DNA from: Hordeum vulgare subsp. vulgare
Taxonomy: Eukaryota > Streptophyta > Magnoliopsida > Poales > Poaceae
Assembly (NCBI RefSeq): GCF_904849725.1
Contig: NC_058519.1
Span: 576,244,169 to 576,308,168, forward strand
Direction: 5' to 3'
DNA length: 64,000 nucleotides
This document shows, piece after piece, positions 43,005 to 53,796 of this stretch. The position numbers and the translations under genes were made by a program. The notes beneath the pieces are model-generated. The model did no database searches. It had not been told where the DNA came from and worked only from the letters and a program-made list of their open reading frames with translations. Positions within the stretch are counted from its first letter, which is position 1; the number at the start of each line of letters is the position of its first letter.

Positions 43005-43124
43005 GGATGCGATCATACCAACACTATAGCACCGGATCCCATTAGAACTCCGAAGTTAAGCGTGCTTGGGCTAGAGTAGTACTAGGATGGGTGACCTTTT
43101 GGGAAGTCCTCGTGTTGCATTCCC
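43005..43124 (+). rRNA. 5S: 5S rRNA gene, copy 137
   Basis: Changes G17A, A23T, C39T, G68T, C94T and C95T, one of the most changed full-length copies. Spacer GC with GACGTGGG; unit 313 bp. Confidence 0.9.
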
Positions 43125-43248
43125 CTTTTTAAATATATTTTTGCGCCACGTGACAAGGATGACGTGGGAGCGTGATCTATATGACCTCATTTTCTTATTT
43201 TTGACGATTACTGTGTGACTTTTCCCACCGCGCTTGACACCCAACGAC

Positions 43249-43281
<33 letters not shown>

Positions 43282-43317
43282 GGGCAAGCATAAGGAACAA
43301 ATAGATAGTTGCATGTC

Positions 43318-43437
43318 GGATGCGATCATACCAGCACTAAAGCACCGGATCCCATCAGAACTTCGAAGTTAAGCGTGCTTGGGCGAGAGTAGTACTAGGA
43401 TGGGTGACCTCCTGGGAAGTCCTCGTGTTGCATTCCC
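43318..43437 (+). rRNA. 5S: 5S rRNA gene, copy 138
   Basis: Change C46T; first terminator run TTTCT. Spacer CC with CCACCACGC; unit 367 bp. First unit of the 43-54 kb higher-order repeat. Confidence 0.95.
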
Positions 43438-43561
43438 CTTTCTAAATATATTTTTGCGCCACGTGACAAGGATGACGCGGGACCGTGATCTATATGACCT
43501 CATTTTCTTATTTTTGACGATTACTGTGTGACTTTTCCCACCACGCTTGACACCCAACGAC

Positions 43562-43596
<35 letters not shown>

Positions 43597-43684
43597 ATAG
43601 TAGTAGTAGTACTAGTAGTAGTAGTAGTAGTAGTAGTAGTACTAGTAGGGGCAAGCATAAGGAACAAATAGATAGTTGCATGTC

Positions 43685-43804
43685 GGATGCGATCATACCA
43701 GCACTAAAGCACCGGATCCCATCAGAACTCCGAAGTTAAGCGTGCTTGGGCGAGAGTAGTACTAGGATGGGTGACCTCCTATGAAGTCCTCGTGTTGCAT
43801 TCCC
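43685..43804 (+). rRNA. 5S: 5S rRNA gene, copy 139
   Basis: Changes G97A and G98T. Spacer CC with a TAG run of over 100 bp; unit 382 bp. Confidence 0.95.
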
Positions 43805-43926
43805 CTTTTTAAATATATTTTTGCGCCACGTGACAAGGATGACGCGGGACCGTGATCTATATGACCTCATTTTCTTATTTTTGACGATTACTGCGTGACT
43901 TTTCCAACCGCGCTTGACACCCAACG

Positions 43927-43928
43927 AC

Positions 43929-44014
<86 letters not shown>

Positions 44015-44030
44015 CTAGTAGTACTAGTAG
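43927..44030 (+). repeat. TAG microsatellite, 104 bp, with TACTAG breaks
   Basis: Spacer microsatellite after copy 139; the TACTAG breaks are clustered at its right end. Confidence 0.93.
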
Positions 44031-44066
44031 GGGCAAGCATAAGGAACAAATAGATAGTTGCATGTC

Positions 44067-44186
44067 GGATGCGATCATACCAGCACTAAAGCACCGGATC
44101 CCATCAGAACTTCGAAGTTAAGCGTGCTTGGGCGAGAGTAGTACTAGGATGGGTGACCTTCTGGGAAGTCCTCGTGTTGCATTCCC
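44067..44186 (+). rRNA. 5S: 5S rRNA gene, copy 140
   Basis: Changes C46T and C94T, with spacer GC and the CACCGAACG ending typical of this haplotype; unit 325 bp. Confidence 0.95.
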
Positions 44187-44310
44187 CTTTTTAAATATAT
44201 TTTTGCGCCACGTGACAAGGATGACGCGGGAGCGTGATCTATATGACCTCATTTTCTTCTTTTTGACGATTACTGTGTGACTTTTCCCACCGCGCTTGAC
44301 ACCGAACGAC

Positions 44311-44355
<45 letters not shown>

Positions 44356-44391
44356 GGGCAAGCATAAGGAACAAATAGATAGTTGCATGTC

Positions 44392-44511
44392 GGATGCGAT
44401 CATACCAACACTAAAGCACCGGATCCCATCAGAACTCCGAAGTTAAGCGTGCTTGGGCGAGAGTAGTACTAGGATGGGTGACCTCCTGTGATGTCCTCGT
44501 GTTGCATTCCC
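44392..44511 (+). rRNA. 5S: 5S rRNA gene, copy 141
   Basis: Changes G17A, G98T and A101T. Spacer GC with GATTAGTGTG; unit 298 bp. Confidence 0.95.
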
Positions 44512-44689
44512 CTTTTTAAATATATTTTTGCGCCACGTGACAAGGATGACGCGGGAGCGTGATCTATATGACCTCATTTTCTTATTTTTGACGATTAGTG
44601 TGTGACTTTTCCCACCGCGCTTGACACCCAACGACTAGTAGTAGTAGTAGTAGGGGCAAGCATAAGGAACAAATAGATAGTTGCATGTC

Positions 44690-44809
44690 GGATGCGATCA
44701 TACCAGCACTAGAGCATCGGATCCCATCAGAACTCCGAAGTTAAGCGTGCTTGGGCGAGAGTAGTACTAGGATGGGTGACCTCCTGGGAAGTCCTCGTGT
44801 TGCATTCCC
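44690..44809 (+). rRNA. 5S: 5S rRNA gene, copy 142
   Basis: Changes A23G and C28T, one C fewer after the gene. Spacer GC with CACATG, GACCACATT and CTTCACACC; unit 330 bp. Confidence 0.94.
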
Positions 44810-44932
44810 TTTTTAAATATATTTTTGCGCCACATGACAAGGATGACGCGGGAGCGTGATCTATATGACCACATTTTCTTATTTTTGACGATTACTGTGT
44901 GACTTTTCCCACCGCGCTTCACACCCAACGAC

Positions 44933-44983
<51 letters not shown>

Positions 44984-45019
44984 GGGCAAGCATAAGGAAC
45001 AAATAGATAGTTGCATGTC

Positions 45020-45139
45020 GGATGCGATCATACCAACACTAAAGCACCGGATCCCATCAGAACTCCGAAGTTAAGCGTGCTTGGGCGAGAGTAGTACTAG
45101 GATGGGTGACCGCCTGTGATGTCCTCGTGTTGCATTCCC
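45020..45139 (+). rRNA. 5S: 5S rRNA gene, copy 143
   Basis: Changes G17A, T93G, G98T and A101T. Spacer GC with GATTAGTGTG; unit 313 bp. Confidence 0.93.
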
Positions 45140-45263
45140 CTTTTTAAATATATTTTTGCGCCACGTGACAAGGATGACGCGGGAGCGTGATCTATATGAC
45201 CTCATTTTCTTATTTTTGACGATTAGTGTGTGACTTTTCCCACCGCACTTGACACCCAACGAC

Positions 45264-45296
<33 letters not shown>

Positions 45297-45332
45297 GGGC
45301 AAGCATAAGGAACAAATAGATAGTGGCATGTC

Positions 45333-45452
45333 GGATGCGATCATACCAGCACTAGAGCACCGGATCCCATCAGAACTCCGAAGTTAAGCGTGCTTGGGCG
45401 AGAGTAGTACTAGGATGGGTGACCTCCTGGGAAGTCCTCGTGTTGCATTCCC
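45333..45452 (+). rRNA. 5S: 5S rRNA gene, copy 144
   Basis: Change A23G. Its spacer carries the foreign 43-bp insert at 45500-45542; unit 381 bp. Confidence 0.95.
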
Positions 45453-45499
45453 CTTTTTAAATATATTTTTGCGCCACGTGACAAGGATGACGCGGGACC

Positions 45500-45542
45500 T
45501 ATTGGCATAACAACCGGTACACCATAGGTTGACCCAACCCAG
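45500..45542. other. 43-bp foreign insert in spacer (first copy)
   Basis: After GGGACC the usual GTGATCTA is replaced by 43 unrelated bases ending AACCCAG, after which TATGACCTC resumes. With the preceding ACC it contains an imperfect inverted repeat, ACCTATTGG ... CCATAGGT, around the palindrome ACCGGT. I see no target-site duplication. The origin is unknown. Confidence 0.9.
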
Positions 45543-45611
45543 TATGACCTCATTTTCTTATTTTTGACGATTACTGTGTGACTTTTCCCACCGCGCTTGA
45601 CACCCAACGAC

Positions 45612-45673
<62 letters not shown>

Positions 45674-45713
45674 CTAGGGGCAAGCATAAGGAACAAATAG
45701 ATAGTTGCATGTC

Positions 45714-45833
45714 GGATGCGATCATACCAGCACTAAAGCACCGGATCCCATCAGAACTTCGAAGTTAAGCGTGCTTGGGCGAGAGTAGTACTAGGATGGG
45801 TGACCTCCTGGGAAGTCCTCGTGTTGCATTCCC
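45714..45833 (+). rRNA. 5S: 5S rRNA gene, copy 145
   Basis: Change C46T. Spacer GC (GGGAGCATG) with CTTACTTTTG; unit 310 bp. Confidence 0.96.
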
Positions 45834-46023
45834 CTTTTTAAATATATTTTTGCGCCACGTGACAAGGATGACGCGGGAGCATGATCTATATGACCTCATT
45901 TTCTTACTTTTGACGATTACTGTGTGACTTTTCCCACCGCGCTTGACACCCAACGACTAGTAGTAGTAGTAGTAGTAGTAGTAGTAGGGGCAAGCATAAG
46001 GAACAAATAGATAGTTGCATGTC

Positions 46024-46143
46024 GGATGCGATCATACCAACACTAAAGCACCGGATCCCATCAGAACTCCGAAGTTAAGCGTGCTTGGGCGAGAGTAGTA
46101 CTAGGATGGGTGACCTTTTGGGAAGTCCTCGTGTTGCATTCCC
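46024..46143 (+). rRNA. 5S: 5S rRNA gene, copy 146
   Basis: Changes G17A, C94T and C95T. Spacer GC; unit 304 bp. Confidence 0.94.
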
Positions 46144-46327
46144 CTTTTTAAATATATTTTTGCGCCACGTGACAAGGATGACGCGGGAGCGTGATCTATA
46201 TGACCTCATTTTCTTATTTTTGACGATTACTGTGTGACTTTTCCCACCGCGCTTGACACCCAACGACTAGTAGTAGTAGTAGTAGTAGTAGCGGCAAGCA
46301 TAAGGAACAAATAGATAGTTGCATGTC

Positions 46328-46447
46328 GGATGCGATCATACCAGCACTAAAGCACCGGATCCCATCAGAACTCCGAAGTTAAGCGTGCTTGGGCGAGAGT
46401 AGTACTAGGATGGGTGACCTCCTGGGAAGTCCTCGTGTTGCATACCC
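46328..46447 (+). rRNA. 5S: 5S rRNA gene, copy 147
   Basis: Change T117A, one C fewer after the gene. Spacer GC with GACCACATT and CTTCACACC as in copy 142; unit 330 bp. Confidence 0.95.
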
Positions 46448-46570
46448 TTTTTAAATATATTTTTGCGCCACGTGACAAGGATGACGCGGGAGCGTGATCT
46501 ATATGACCACATTTTCTTATTTTTGACGATTACTGTGTGACTTTTCCCACCGCGCTTCACACCCAACGAC

Positions 46571-46621
<51 letters not shown>

Positions 46622-46657
46622 GGGCAAGCATAAGGAACAAATAGATAGTTGCATGTC

Positions 46658-46777
46658 GGATGCGATCATACCAACACTAAAGCACCGGATCCCATCAGTA
46701 CTCCGAAGTTAAGCGTGCTTGGGCGAGAGTAGTACTAGGATGGGTGACCTCCTGTGATGTCCTCGTGTTGCATTCCC
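46658..46777 (+). rRNA. 5S: 5S rRNA gene, copy 148
   Basis: Changes G17A, A42T, G98T and A101T. Spacer GC with GATTAGTGTG; unit 307 bp. Confidence 0.93.
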
Positions 46778-46964
46778 CTTTTTAAATATATTTTTGCGCC
46801 ACGTGACAAGGATGACGCGGGAGCGTGATCTATATGACCTCATTTTCTTATTTTTGACGATTAGTGTGTGACTTTTCCCACCGCGCTTGACACCCAACGA
46901 CTACTACTAGTAGTAGTAATAGTAGTAGGCGCAAGCATAAGGAACAAATAGATAGTTGCATGTC

Positions 46965-47084
46965 GGATGCGATCATACCAGCACTAGAGCACCGGATCCC
47001 ATCAGAACTCCGAAGTTAAGCGTGCTTGGGCGAGAGTAGTACTAGGATGGGTGACCTCCTGGGAAGTCCTCGTGTTGCATTCCC
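46965..47084 (+). rRNA. 5S: 5S rRNA gene, copy 149
   Basis: Change A23G. Spacer with the 43-bp insert at 47132-47174; unit 351 bp. Confidence 0.95.
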
Positions 47085-47131
47085 CTTTTTAAATATATTT
47101 TTGCGCCACGTGACAAGGATGACGCGGGACC

Positions 47132-47174
47132 TATTGGCATAACAACCGGTACACCATAGGTTGACCCAACCCAG
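47132..47174. other. 43-bp foreign insert in spacer (second copy)
   Basis: Same insert and same junctions as at 45500, in the spacer of copy 149. It arose with the 5-unit duplication inside the first 9-unit block. Confidence 0.9.
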
Positions 47175-47315
47175 TATGACCTCATTTTCTTATTTTTGAC
47201 GATTACTGTGTGACTTTTCCCACCGCGCTTGACACCCAACGACTACTAGTAGTAGTAGCAGTAGTAGTAGTAGTAGTAGGGGCAAGCATAAGGAACAAAT
47301 AGATAGTTGCATGTC

Positions 47316-47435
47316 GGATGCGATCATACCAGCACTAAAGCACCGGATCCCATCAGAACTTCAAAGTTAAGCGTGCTTGGGCGAGAGTAGTACTAGGATG
47401 GGTGACCTCCTGGGAAGTCCTTGTGTTGCATTCCC
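47316..47435 (+). rRNA. 5S: 5S rRNA gene, copy 150
   Basis: Changes C46T, G48A and C107T. Spacer GC with CTTACTTTTG; unit 322 bp. Confidence 0.94.
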
Positions 47436-47559
47436 CTTTTTAAATATATTTTTGCGCCACGTGACAAGGATGACGCGGGAGCGTGATCTATATGACCTCA
47501 TTTTCTTACTTTTGACGATTATTGTGTGACTTTTCCCACCGCGCTTGACACCCAACGAC

Positions 47560-47601
<42 letters not shown>

Positions 47602-47637
47602 GGGCAAGCATAAGGAACAAATAGATAGTTGCATGTC

Positions 47638-47757
47638 GGATGCGATCATACCAACACTAAAGCACCGGATCCCATCGGAACTCCGAAGTTAAGCGTGCTA
47701 GGGCGAGAGTAGTACTAGGATGGGTGACCTTTTGGGAAGTCCTCGTGTTGCATTCCC
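47638..47757 (+). rRNA. 5S: 5S rRNA gene, copy 151
   Basis: Changes G17A, A40G, T63A, C94T and C95T. Spacer GC; unit 301 bp. Confidence 0.92.
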
Positions 47758-47938
47758 CTTTTTAAATATATTTTTGCGCCACGTGACAAGGATGACGCGG
47801 GAGCGTGATCTATATGACCTCATTTTCTTATTTTTGACGATTACTGTGTGACTTTTCCCACCGCGCTTGACACCCAACGACTAGTAGTAGTAGTAGTAGT
47901 AGGGGCAAGCATAAGGAACAAATAGATAGTTGCATGTC

Positions 47939-48058
47939 GGATGCGATCATACCAGCACTAAAGCACCGGATCCCATCAGAACTCCGAAGTTAAGCGTGCT
48001 TGGGCGAGAGTAGTACTAGGATGGGTGACCTCCTGGGAAGTCCTCGTGTTGCATTCCC
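47939..48058 (+). rRNA. 5S: 5S rRNA gene, copy 152
   Basis: Consensus gene; first terminator run TTTCT. Spacer CC with CCACCACGC; unit 373 bp. Confidence 0.96.
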
Positions 48059-48224
48059 CTTTCTAAATATATTTTTGCGCCACGTGACAAGGATGACGCG
48101 GGACCGTGATCTATATGACCTCATTTTCTTATTTTTGACGATTACTGTGTGACTTTTCCCACCACGCTTGACACCCAACGACTAGGAGTAGTAGTAGTAG
48201 TAGTAGTAGTAATAGTAGTAGTAC

Positions 48225-48268
<44 letters not shown>

Positions 48269-48311
48269 CTAGTAGGGGCAAGCATAAGGAACAAATAGAT
48301 AGTTGCATTTC

Positions 48312-48431
48312 GGATGTGATCATACCAGCACTAAAGCACCGGATCCCATCAGAACTCCGAAGTTAAGCGTGCTTGGGCGAGAGTAGTACTAGGATGGGTG
48401 ACCTCCTAGGAAGTCCTCGTGTTGCATTCCC
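48312..48431 (+). rRNA. 5S: 5S rRNA gene, copy 153
   Basis: Changes C6T and G97A. Spacer CC, long TAG run; unit 370 bp. Confidence 0.95.
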
Positions 48432-48555
48432 CTTTTTAAATATATTTTTGCGCCACGTGACAAGGATGACGCGGGACCGTGATCTATATGACCTCATTTT
48501 CTTATTTTTGACGATTACTGTGTGACTTTTCCCACCGCGCTTGACACCCAACGAC

Positions 48556-48626
<71 letters not shown>

Positions 48627-48681
48627 CTAGTAGTAGTACTAGTAGGGCCAAGCATAAGGAACAAATAGATAGTTGCATGTC

Positions 48682-48801
48682 GGATGCGATCATACCAGCA
48701 CTAAAGCACCGGATCCCATCAGAACTTTGAAGTTAAGCGTGCTTGGGCGAGAGTAGTACTAGGATGGGTGACCTTCTGGGAAGTCCTCGTGTTGCATTCC
48801 C
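48682..48801 (+). rRNA. 5S: 5S rRNA gene, copy 154
   Basis: Changes C46T, C47T and C94T. Spacer GC with CACCGAACG; unit 325 bp. Confidence 0.94.
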
Positions 48802-48925
48802 CTTTTTAAATATATTTTTGCGCCACGTGACAAGGATGACGCGGGAGCGTGATCTATATGACCTCATTTTCTTATTTTTGACGATTACTGTGTGACTTTT
48901 CCCACCGCGCTTGACACCGAACGAC

Positions 48926-48970
<45 letters not shown>

Positions 48971-49006
48971 GGGCAAGCATAAGGAACAAATAGATAGTTG
49001 CATGTC

Positions 49007-49126
49007 GGATGCGATCATACCAACACTAAAGCACCGGATCCCATCAGAACTCCGAAGTTAAGCGTGCTTGGGCGAGAGTAGTACTAGGATGGGTGACCTC
49101 CTGTGATGTCCTCGTGTTGCATTCCC
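49007..49126 (+). rRNA. 5S: 5S rRNA gene, copy 155
   Basis: Changes G17A, G98T and A101T. Spacer GC with CATTATCTT and GATTAGTGTG; unit 301 bp. Confidence 0.95.
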
Positions 49127-49307
49127 CTTTTTAAATATATTTTTGCGCCACGTGACAAGGATGACGCGGGAGCGTGATCTATATGACCTCATTATCTTAT
49201 TTTTGACGATTAGTGTGTGACTTTTCCCACCGCGCTTGACACCCAACGACTAGTAGTAGTAGTAGTAGTAGGGGCAAGCATAAGGAACAAATAGATAGTT
49301 GCATGTC

Positions 49308-49427
49308 GGATGCGATCATACCAGCACTAGAGCACCGGATCCCATCAGAACTCCGAAGTTAAGCGTGCTTGGGCGAGAGTAGTACTAGGATGGGTGACCT
49401 CCTGGGAAGTCCTCGTGTTGCATTCCC
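49308..49427 (+). rRNA. 5S: 5S rRNA gene, copy 156
   Basis: Change A23G, one C fewer after the gene. Spacer GC with GACCACATT and CTTCACACC; unit 321 bp. Confidence 0.95.
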
Positions 49428-49550
49428 TTTTTAAATATATTTTTGCGCCACGTGACAAGGATAACGCGGGAGCGTGATCTATATGACCACATTTTCTTAT
49501 TTTTGACGATTACTGTGTGACTTTTCCCACCGCGCTTCACACCCAACGAC

Positions 49551-49592
<42 letters not shown>

Positions 49593-49628
49593 GGGCAAGC
49601 ATAAGGAACAAATAGATAGTTGCATGTC

Positions 49629-49748
49629 GGATGCGATCATACCAACACTAAAGCACTGGATCCCATCAGAACTCAGAAGTTAAGCGTGCTTGGGCGAGAG
49701 TAGTACTAGGATGGGTGACCTCCTGTGATGTCCTCGTGTTGCATTCCC
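49629..49748 (+). rRNA. 5S: 5S rRNA gene, copy 157
   Basis: Changes G17A, C29T, C47A, G98T and A101T. Spacer GC with GATTAGTGTG; unit 304 bp. Confidence 0.92.
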
Positions 49749-49932
49749 CTTTTTAAATATATTTTTGCGCCACGTGACAAGGATGACGCGGGAGCGTGAT
49801 CTATATGACCTCATTTTCTTATTTTTGACGATTAGTGTGTGACTTTTCCCACCGCGCTTGACACCCAACGACTACCAGTAGTAGTAGTAGTAGTAGGGGC
49901 AAGCATAAGGAACAAATAGATAGTTGCATGTC

Positions 49933-50052
49933 GGATGCGATCATACCAGCACTAGAGCACCGGATCCCATCAGAACTCCGAAGTTAAGCGTGCTTGGGCG
50001 AGAGTAGTACTAGGATGGGTGACCTCCTGGGAAGTCCTTGTGTTGCATTCCC
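49933..50052 (+). rRNA. 5S: 5S rRNA gene, copy 158
   Basis: Changes A23G and C107T. Spacer with the 43-bp insert at 50100-50142; unit 372 bp. Confidence 0.95.
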
Positions 50053-50099
50053 CTTTTTAAATATATTTTTGCGCCACGTGACAAGGATGACGCGGGACC

Positions 50100-50142
50100 T
50101 ATTGGCATAACAACCGGTACACCATAGGTTGACCCAACCCAG
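50100..50142. other. 43-bp foreign insert in spacer (third copy)
   Basis: Same insert and junctions, in the spacer of copy 158, at the corresponding place of the second 9-unit block. The corresponding copy 167 of the third block lacks it. Confidence 0.9.
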
Positions 50143-50214
50143 TATGACCTCATTTTCTTATTTTTGACGATTACTGTGTGACTTTTCCCACCGCGCTTGA
50201 CACCCAACGACTAC

Positions 50215-50261
<47 letters not shown>

Positions 50262-50304
50262 CTAGTAGGGGCAAGCATAAGGAACAAATAGATTGTTGCA
50301 TGTC

Positions 50305-50424
50305 GGATGCGATCATACCAGCACTAAAGCACCGGATCCCATCAGAACTTCGAAGTTAAGCGTGCTTGGGCGAGAGTAGTACTAGGATGGGTGACCTCCT
50401 GGGAAGTCCACGTGTTGCATTCCC
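50305..50424 (+). rRNA. 5S: 5S rRNA gene, copy 159
   Basis: Changes C46T and T106A. Spacer GC with CTTACTTTTG; unit 322 bp. Confidence 0.95.
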
Positions 50425-50548
50425 CTTTTTAAATATATTTTTGCGCCACGTGACAAGGATGACGCGGGAGCGTGATCTATATGACCTCATTTTCTTACTT
50501 TTGACGATTACTGTGTGACTTTTCCCACCGCGCTTGACACCCAACGAC

Positions 50549-50590
<42 letters not shown>

Positions 50591-50626
50591 GGGCAAGCAT
50601 AAGGAACAAATAGATAGTTGCATGTC

Positions 50627-50746
50627 GGATGCGATCATACCAACACTAAAGCACCGGATCCCATCAGAACTCCGAAGTTAAGCGTGCTTGGGCGAGAGTA
50701 GTACTAGGATGGGTGACCTTTTGGGAAGTCCTCGTGTTGCATTCCC
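50627..50746 (+). rRNA. 5S: 5S rRNA gene, copy 160
   Basis: Changes G17A, C94T and C95T. Spacer GC; unit 301 bp. Confidence 0.94.
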
Positions 50747-50927
50747 CTTTTTAAATATATTTTTGCGCCACGTGACAAGGATGACGCGGGAGCGTGATCT
50801 ATATGACCTCATTTTCTTATTTTTGACGATTACTGTGTGACTTTTCCCACCGCGCTTGACACCCAACGACTAGTAGTAGTAGTAGTAGTAGGGGCAAGCA
50901 TAAGGAACAAATAGATAGTTGCATGTC

Positions 50928-51047
50928 GGATGCGATCATACCAGCACTAAAGCACCGGATCCCATCAGAACTCCGAAGTTAAGCGTGCTTGGGCGAGAGT
51001 AGTACTAGGATGGGTGACCTCCTGGGAAGTCCTCGTGTTGCATTCCC
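50928..51047 (+). rRNA. 5S: 5S rRNA gene, copy 161
   Basis: Consensus gene; first terminator run TTTCT. Spacer CC with CCACCACGC; unit 373 bp. Confidence 0.96.
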
Positions 51048-51171
51048 CTTTCTAAATATATTTTTGCGCCACGTGACAAGGATGACGCGGGACCGTGATC
51101 TATATGACCTCATTTTCTTATTTTTGACGATTACTGTGTGACTTTTCCCACCACGCTTGACACCCAACGAC

Positions 51172-51206
<35 letters not shown>

Positions 51207-51224
51207 ATAGTAGTAGTAGTACTT

Positions 51225-51257
<33 letters not shown>

Positions 51258-51300
51258 CTAGTAGGGGCAAGCATAAGGAACAAATAGATAGTTGCATGTC

Positions 51301-51420
51301 GGATGCGATCATACCAGCACTAAAGCACCGGATCCCATCAGAACTCCGAAGTTAAGCGTGCTTGGGCGAGAGTAGTACTAGGATGGGTGACCTCCTAAGA
51401 AGTCCTCGTGTTGCATTCCC
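51301..51420 (+). rRNA. 5S: 5S rRNA gene, copy 162
   Basis: Changes G97A and G98A. Spacer CC with a 113-bp microsatellite; unit 391 bp. Confidence 0.95.
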
Positions 51421-51542
51421 CTTTTTAAATATATTTTTGCGCCACGTGACAAGGATGACGCGGGACCGTGATCTATATGACCTCATTTTCTTATTTTTGA
51501 CGATTACTGTGTGACTTTTCCCACCGCGCTTGACACCCAACG

Positions 51543-51547
51543 ACTAC

Positions 51548-51618
<71 letters not shown>

Positions 51619-51655
51619 CTAGTAGTAGTAGTAGTAGTACTAGTAGTACTAGTAG
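51543..51655 (+). repeat. TAG microsatellite, 113 bp, with TACTAG breaks
   Basis: Spacer microsatellite after copy 162, starting ACTACTAG. Breaks again lie in the right half. Confidence 0.93.
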
Positions 51656-51691
51656 GGGCAAGCATAAGGAACAAATAGATAGTTGCATGTC

Positions 51692-51811
51692 GGATGCGAT
51701 CATACCAGCACTAAAGCACCGGATCCCATCAGAACTTCGAAGTTAAGCGTGCTTGGGCGAGAGTAGTACTAGGATGGGTGACCTTCTGGGAAGTCCTCGT
51801 GTTGCATTCCC
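51692..51811 (+). rRNA. 5S: 5S rRNA gene, copy 163
   Basis: Changes C46T and C94T. Spacer GC with CACCGAACG; unit 340 bp. Confidence 0.95.
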
Positions 51812-51935
51812 CTTTTTAAATATATTTTTGCGCCACGTGACAAGGATGACGCGGGAGCGTGATCTATATGACCTCATTTTCTTATTTTTGACGATTACTG
51901 TGTGACTTTTCCCACCGCGCTTGACACCGAACGAC

Positions 51936-51995
<60 letters not shown>

Positions 51996-52031
51996 GGGCA
52001 AGCATAAGGAACAAATAGATAGTTGCATGTC

Positions 52032-52151
52032 GGATGCGATCATACCAACACTAAAGCACCGGATCCCATCAGAACTCCGAAGTTAAGCGTGCTTGGGCGA
52101 GAGTAGTACTAGGATGGGTGACCTCCTGTGATGTCCTCGTGTTGCATTCCC
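52032..52151 (+). rRNA. 5S: 5S rRNA gene, copy 164
   Basis: Changes G17A, G98T and A101T. Spacer GC with GATTAGTGTG; unit 349 bp. Confidence 0.95.
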
Positions 52152-52278
52152 CTTTTTAAATATATTTTTGCGCCACGTGACAAGGATGACGCGGGAGCGT
52201 GATCTATATGACCTCATTTTCTTATTTTTGACGATTAGTGTGTGACTTTTCCCACCGCGCTTGACACCCAACGACTAC

Positions 52279-52337
<59 letters not shown>

Positions 52338-52380
52338 CTAGTAGGGGCAAGCATAAGGAACAAATAGATAGTTGCATGTC

Positions 52381-52500
52381 GGATGCGATCATACCAGCAC
52401 TAAAGCACCGGATCCCATCAGAACTTCGAAGTTAAGCGTGCTTGGGCGAGAGTAGTACTAGGATGGGTGACCTTCTGGGAAGTCCTCGTGTTGCATTCCC
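52381..52500 (+). rRNA. 5S: 5S rRNA gene, copy 165
   Basis: Changes C46T and C94T. Spacer GC with CACTGAACG; replaces the copy-142 type expected at this place in the block. Unit 346 bp. Confidence 0.95.
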
Positions 52501-52624
52501 CTTTTTAAATATATTTTTGCGCCACGTGACAAGGATGACGCGGGAGCGTGATCTATATGACCTCATTTTCTTATTTTTGACGATTACTGTGTGACTTTTC
52601 CCACCGCGCTTGACACTGAACGAC

Positions 52625-52690
<66 letters not shown>

Positions 52691-52726
52691 GGGCAAGCAT
52701 AAGGAACAAATAGATAGTTGCATGTC

Positions 52727-52846
52727 GGATGCGATCATACCAACACTAAAGCACCGGATCCCATCAGAACTCCGAAGTTAAGCGTGCTTGGGCGAGAGTA
52801 GTACTAGGATGGGTGACCTCCTGTGATGTCCTCGTGTTGCATTCCC
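52727..52846 (+). rRNA. 5S: 5S rRNA gene, copy 166
   Basis: Changes G17A, G98T and A101T. Spacer GC with one C fewer in TTTTCCACC; unit 303 bp. Confidence 0.95.
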
Positions 52847-53029
52847 CTTTTTAAATATATTTTTGCGCCACGTGACAAGGATGACGCGGGAGCGTGATCT
52901 ATATGACCTCATTTTCTTATTTTTGACGATTAGTGTGTGACTTTTCCACCGCGCTTGACACCCAACGACTAGTAGTAGTAGTAGTAGTAGTAGGGGCAAG
53001 CATAAGGAACAAATAGATAGTTGCATGTC

Positions 53030-53149
53030 GGATGCGATCATACGAGCACTAGAGCACCGGATCCCATCAGAACTCCGAAGTTAAGCGTGCTTGGGCGAGA
53101 GTAGTACTAGGATGGGTGACCTCCTGGGAAGTCCTCGTGTTGCATTCCC
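53030..53149 (+). rRNA. 5S: 5S rRNA gene, copy 167
   Basis: Changes C15G and A23G. It sits where the insert-bearing copy is expected (compare 144, 149, 158), but its spacer is an ordinary CC without the insert. Unit 331 bp. Confidence 0.95.
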
Positions 53150-53273
53150 CTTTTTAAATATATTTTTGCGCCACGTGACAAGGATGACGCGGGACCGTGA
53201 TCTATATGACCTCATTTTCTTATTTTTGACGATTACTGTGTGACTTTTCCCACCGCGCTTGACACCCAACGAC

Positions 53274-53317
<44 letters not shown>

Positions 53318-53360
53318 CTAGTAGGGGCAAGCATAAGGAACAAATAGATAGTTGCATGTC

Positions 53361-53480
53361 GGAAGCGATCATACCAGCACTAAAGCACCGGATCCCATCA
53401 GAACTTCGAAGTTAAGCGTGCTTGGGCGAGAGTAGTATTAGGATGGGTGACCTCCTCGGAAGTCCTCGTGTTGCATTCCC
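53361..53480 (+). rRNA. 5S: 5S rRNA gene, copy 168
   Basis: Changes T4A, C46T, C78T and G97C. Spacer GC with CTTACTTTTG; unit 316 bp. Confidence 0.93.
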
Positions 53481-53604
53481 CTTTTTAAATATATTTTTGC
53501 GCCACGTGACAAGGATGACGCGGGAGCGTGATCTATATGACCTCATTTTCTTACTTTTGACGATTACTGTGTGACTTTTCCCACCGCGCTTGACACCCAA
53601 CGAC

Positions 53605-53640
<36 letters not shown>

Positions 53641-53676
53641 GGGCAAGCATAAGGAACAAATAGATAGTTGCATGTC

Positions 53677-53796
53677 GGATGCGATCATACCAACACTAAA
53701 GCACTGGATCCCATCAGAACTCCGAAGTTAAGCGTGCTTGGGCGAGAGTAGTACTAGGATGGGTGACCTTTTGGGAAGTCCTCGTGTTGCATTCCC
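53677..53796 (+). rRNA. 5S: 5S rRNA gene, copy 169
   Basis: Changes G17A, C29T, C94T and C95T. Spacer GC; unit 307 bp. Confidence 0.93.

Noticed and set aside
45500..45542. Calling the 43-bp insert a MITE.
   Set aside because: The inverted ends are short and imperfect and no target-site duplication is visible, so only a neutral description is supported.
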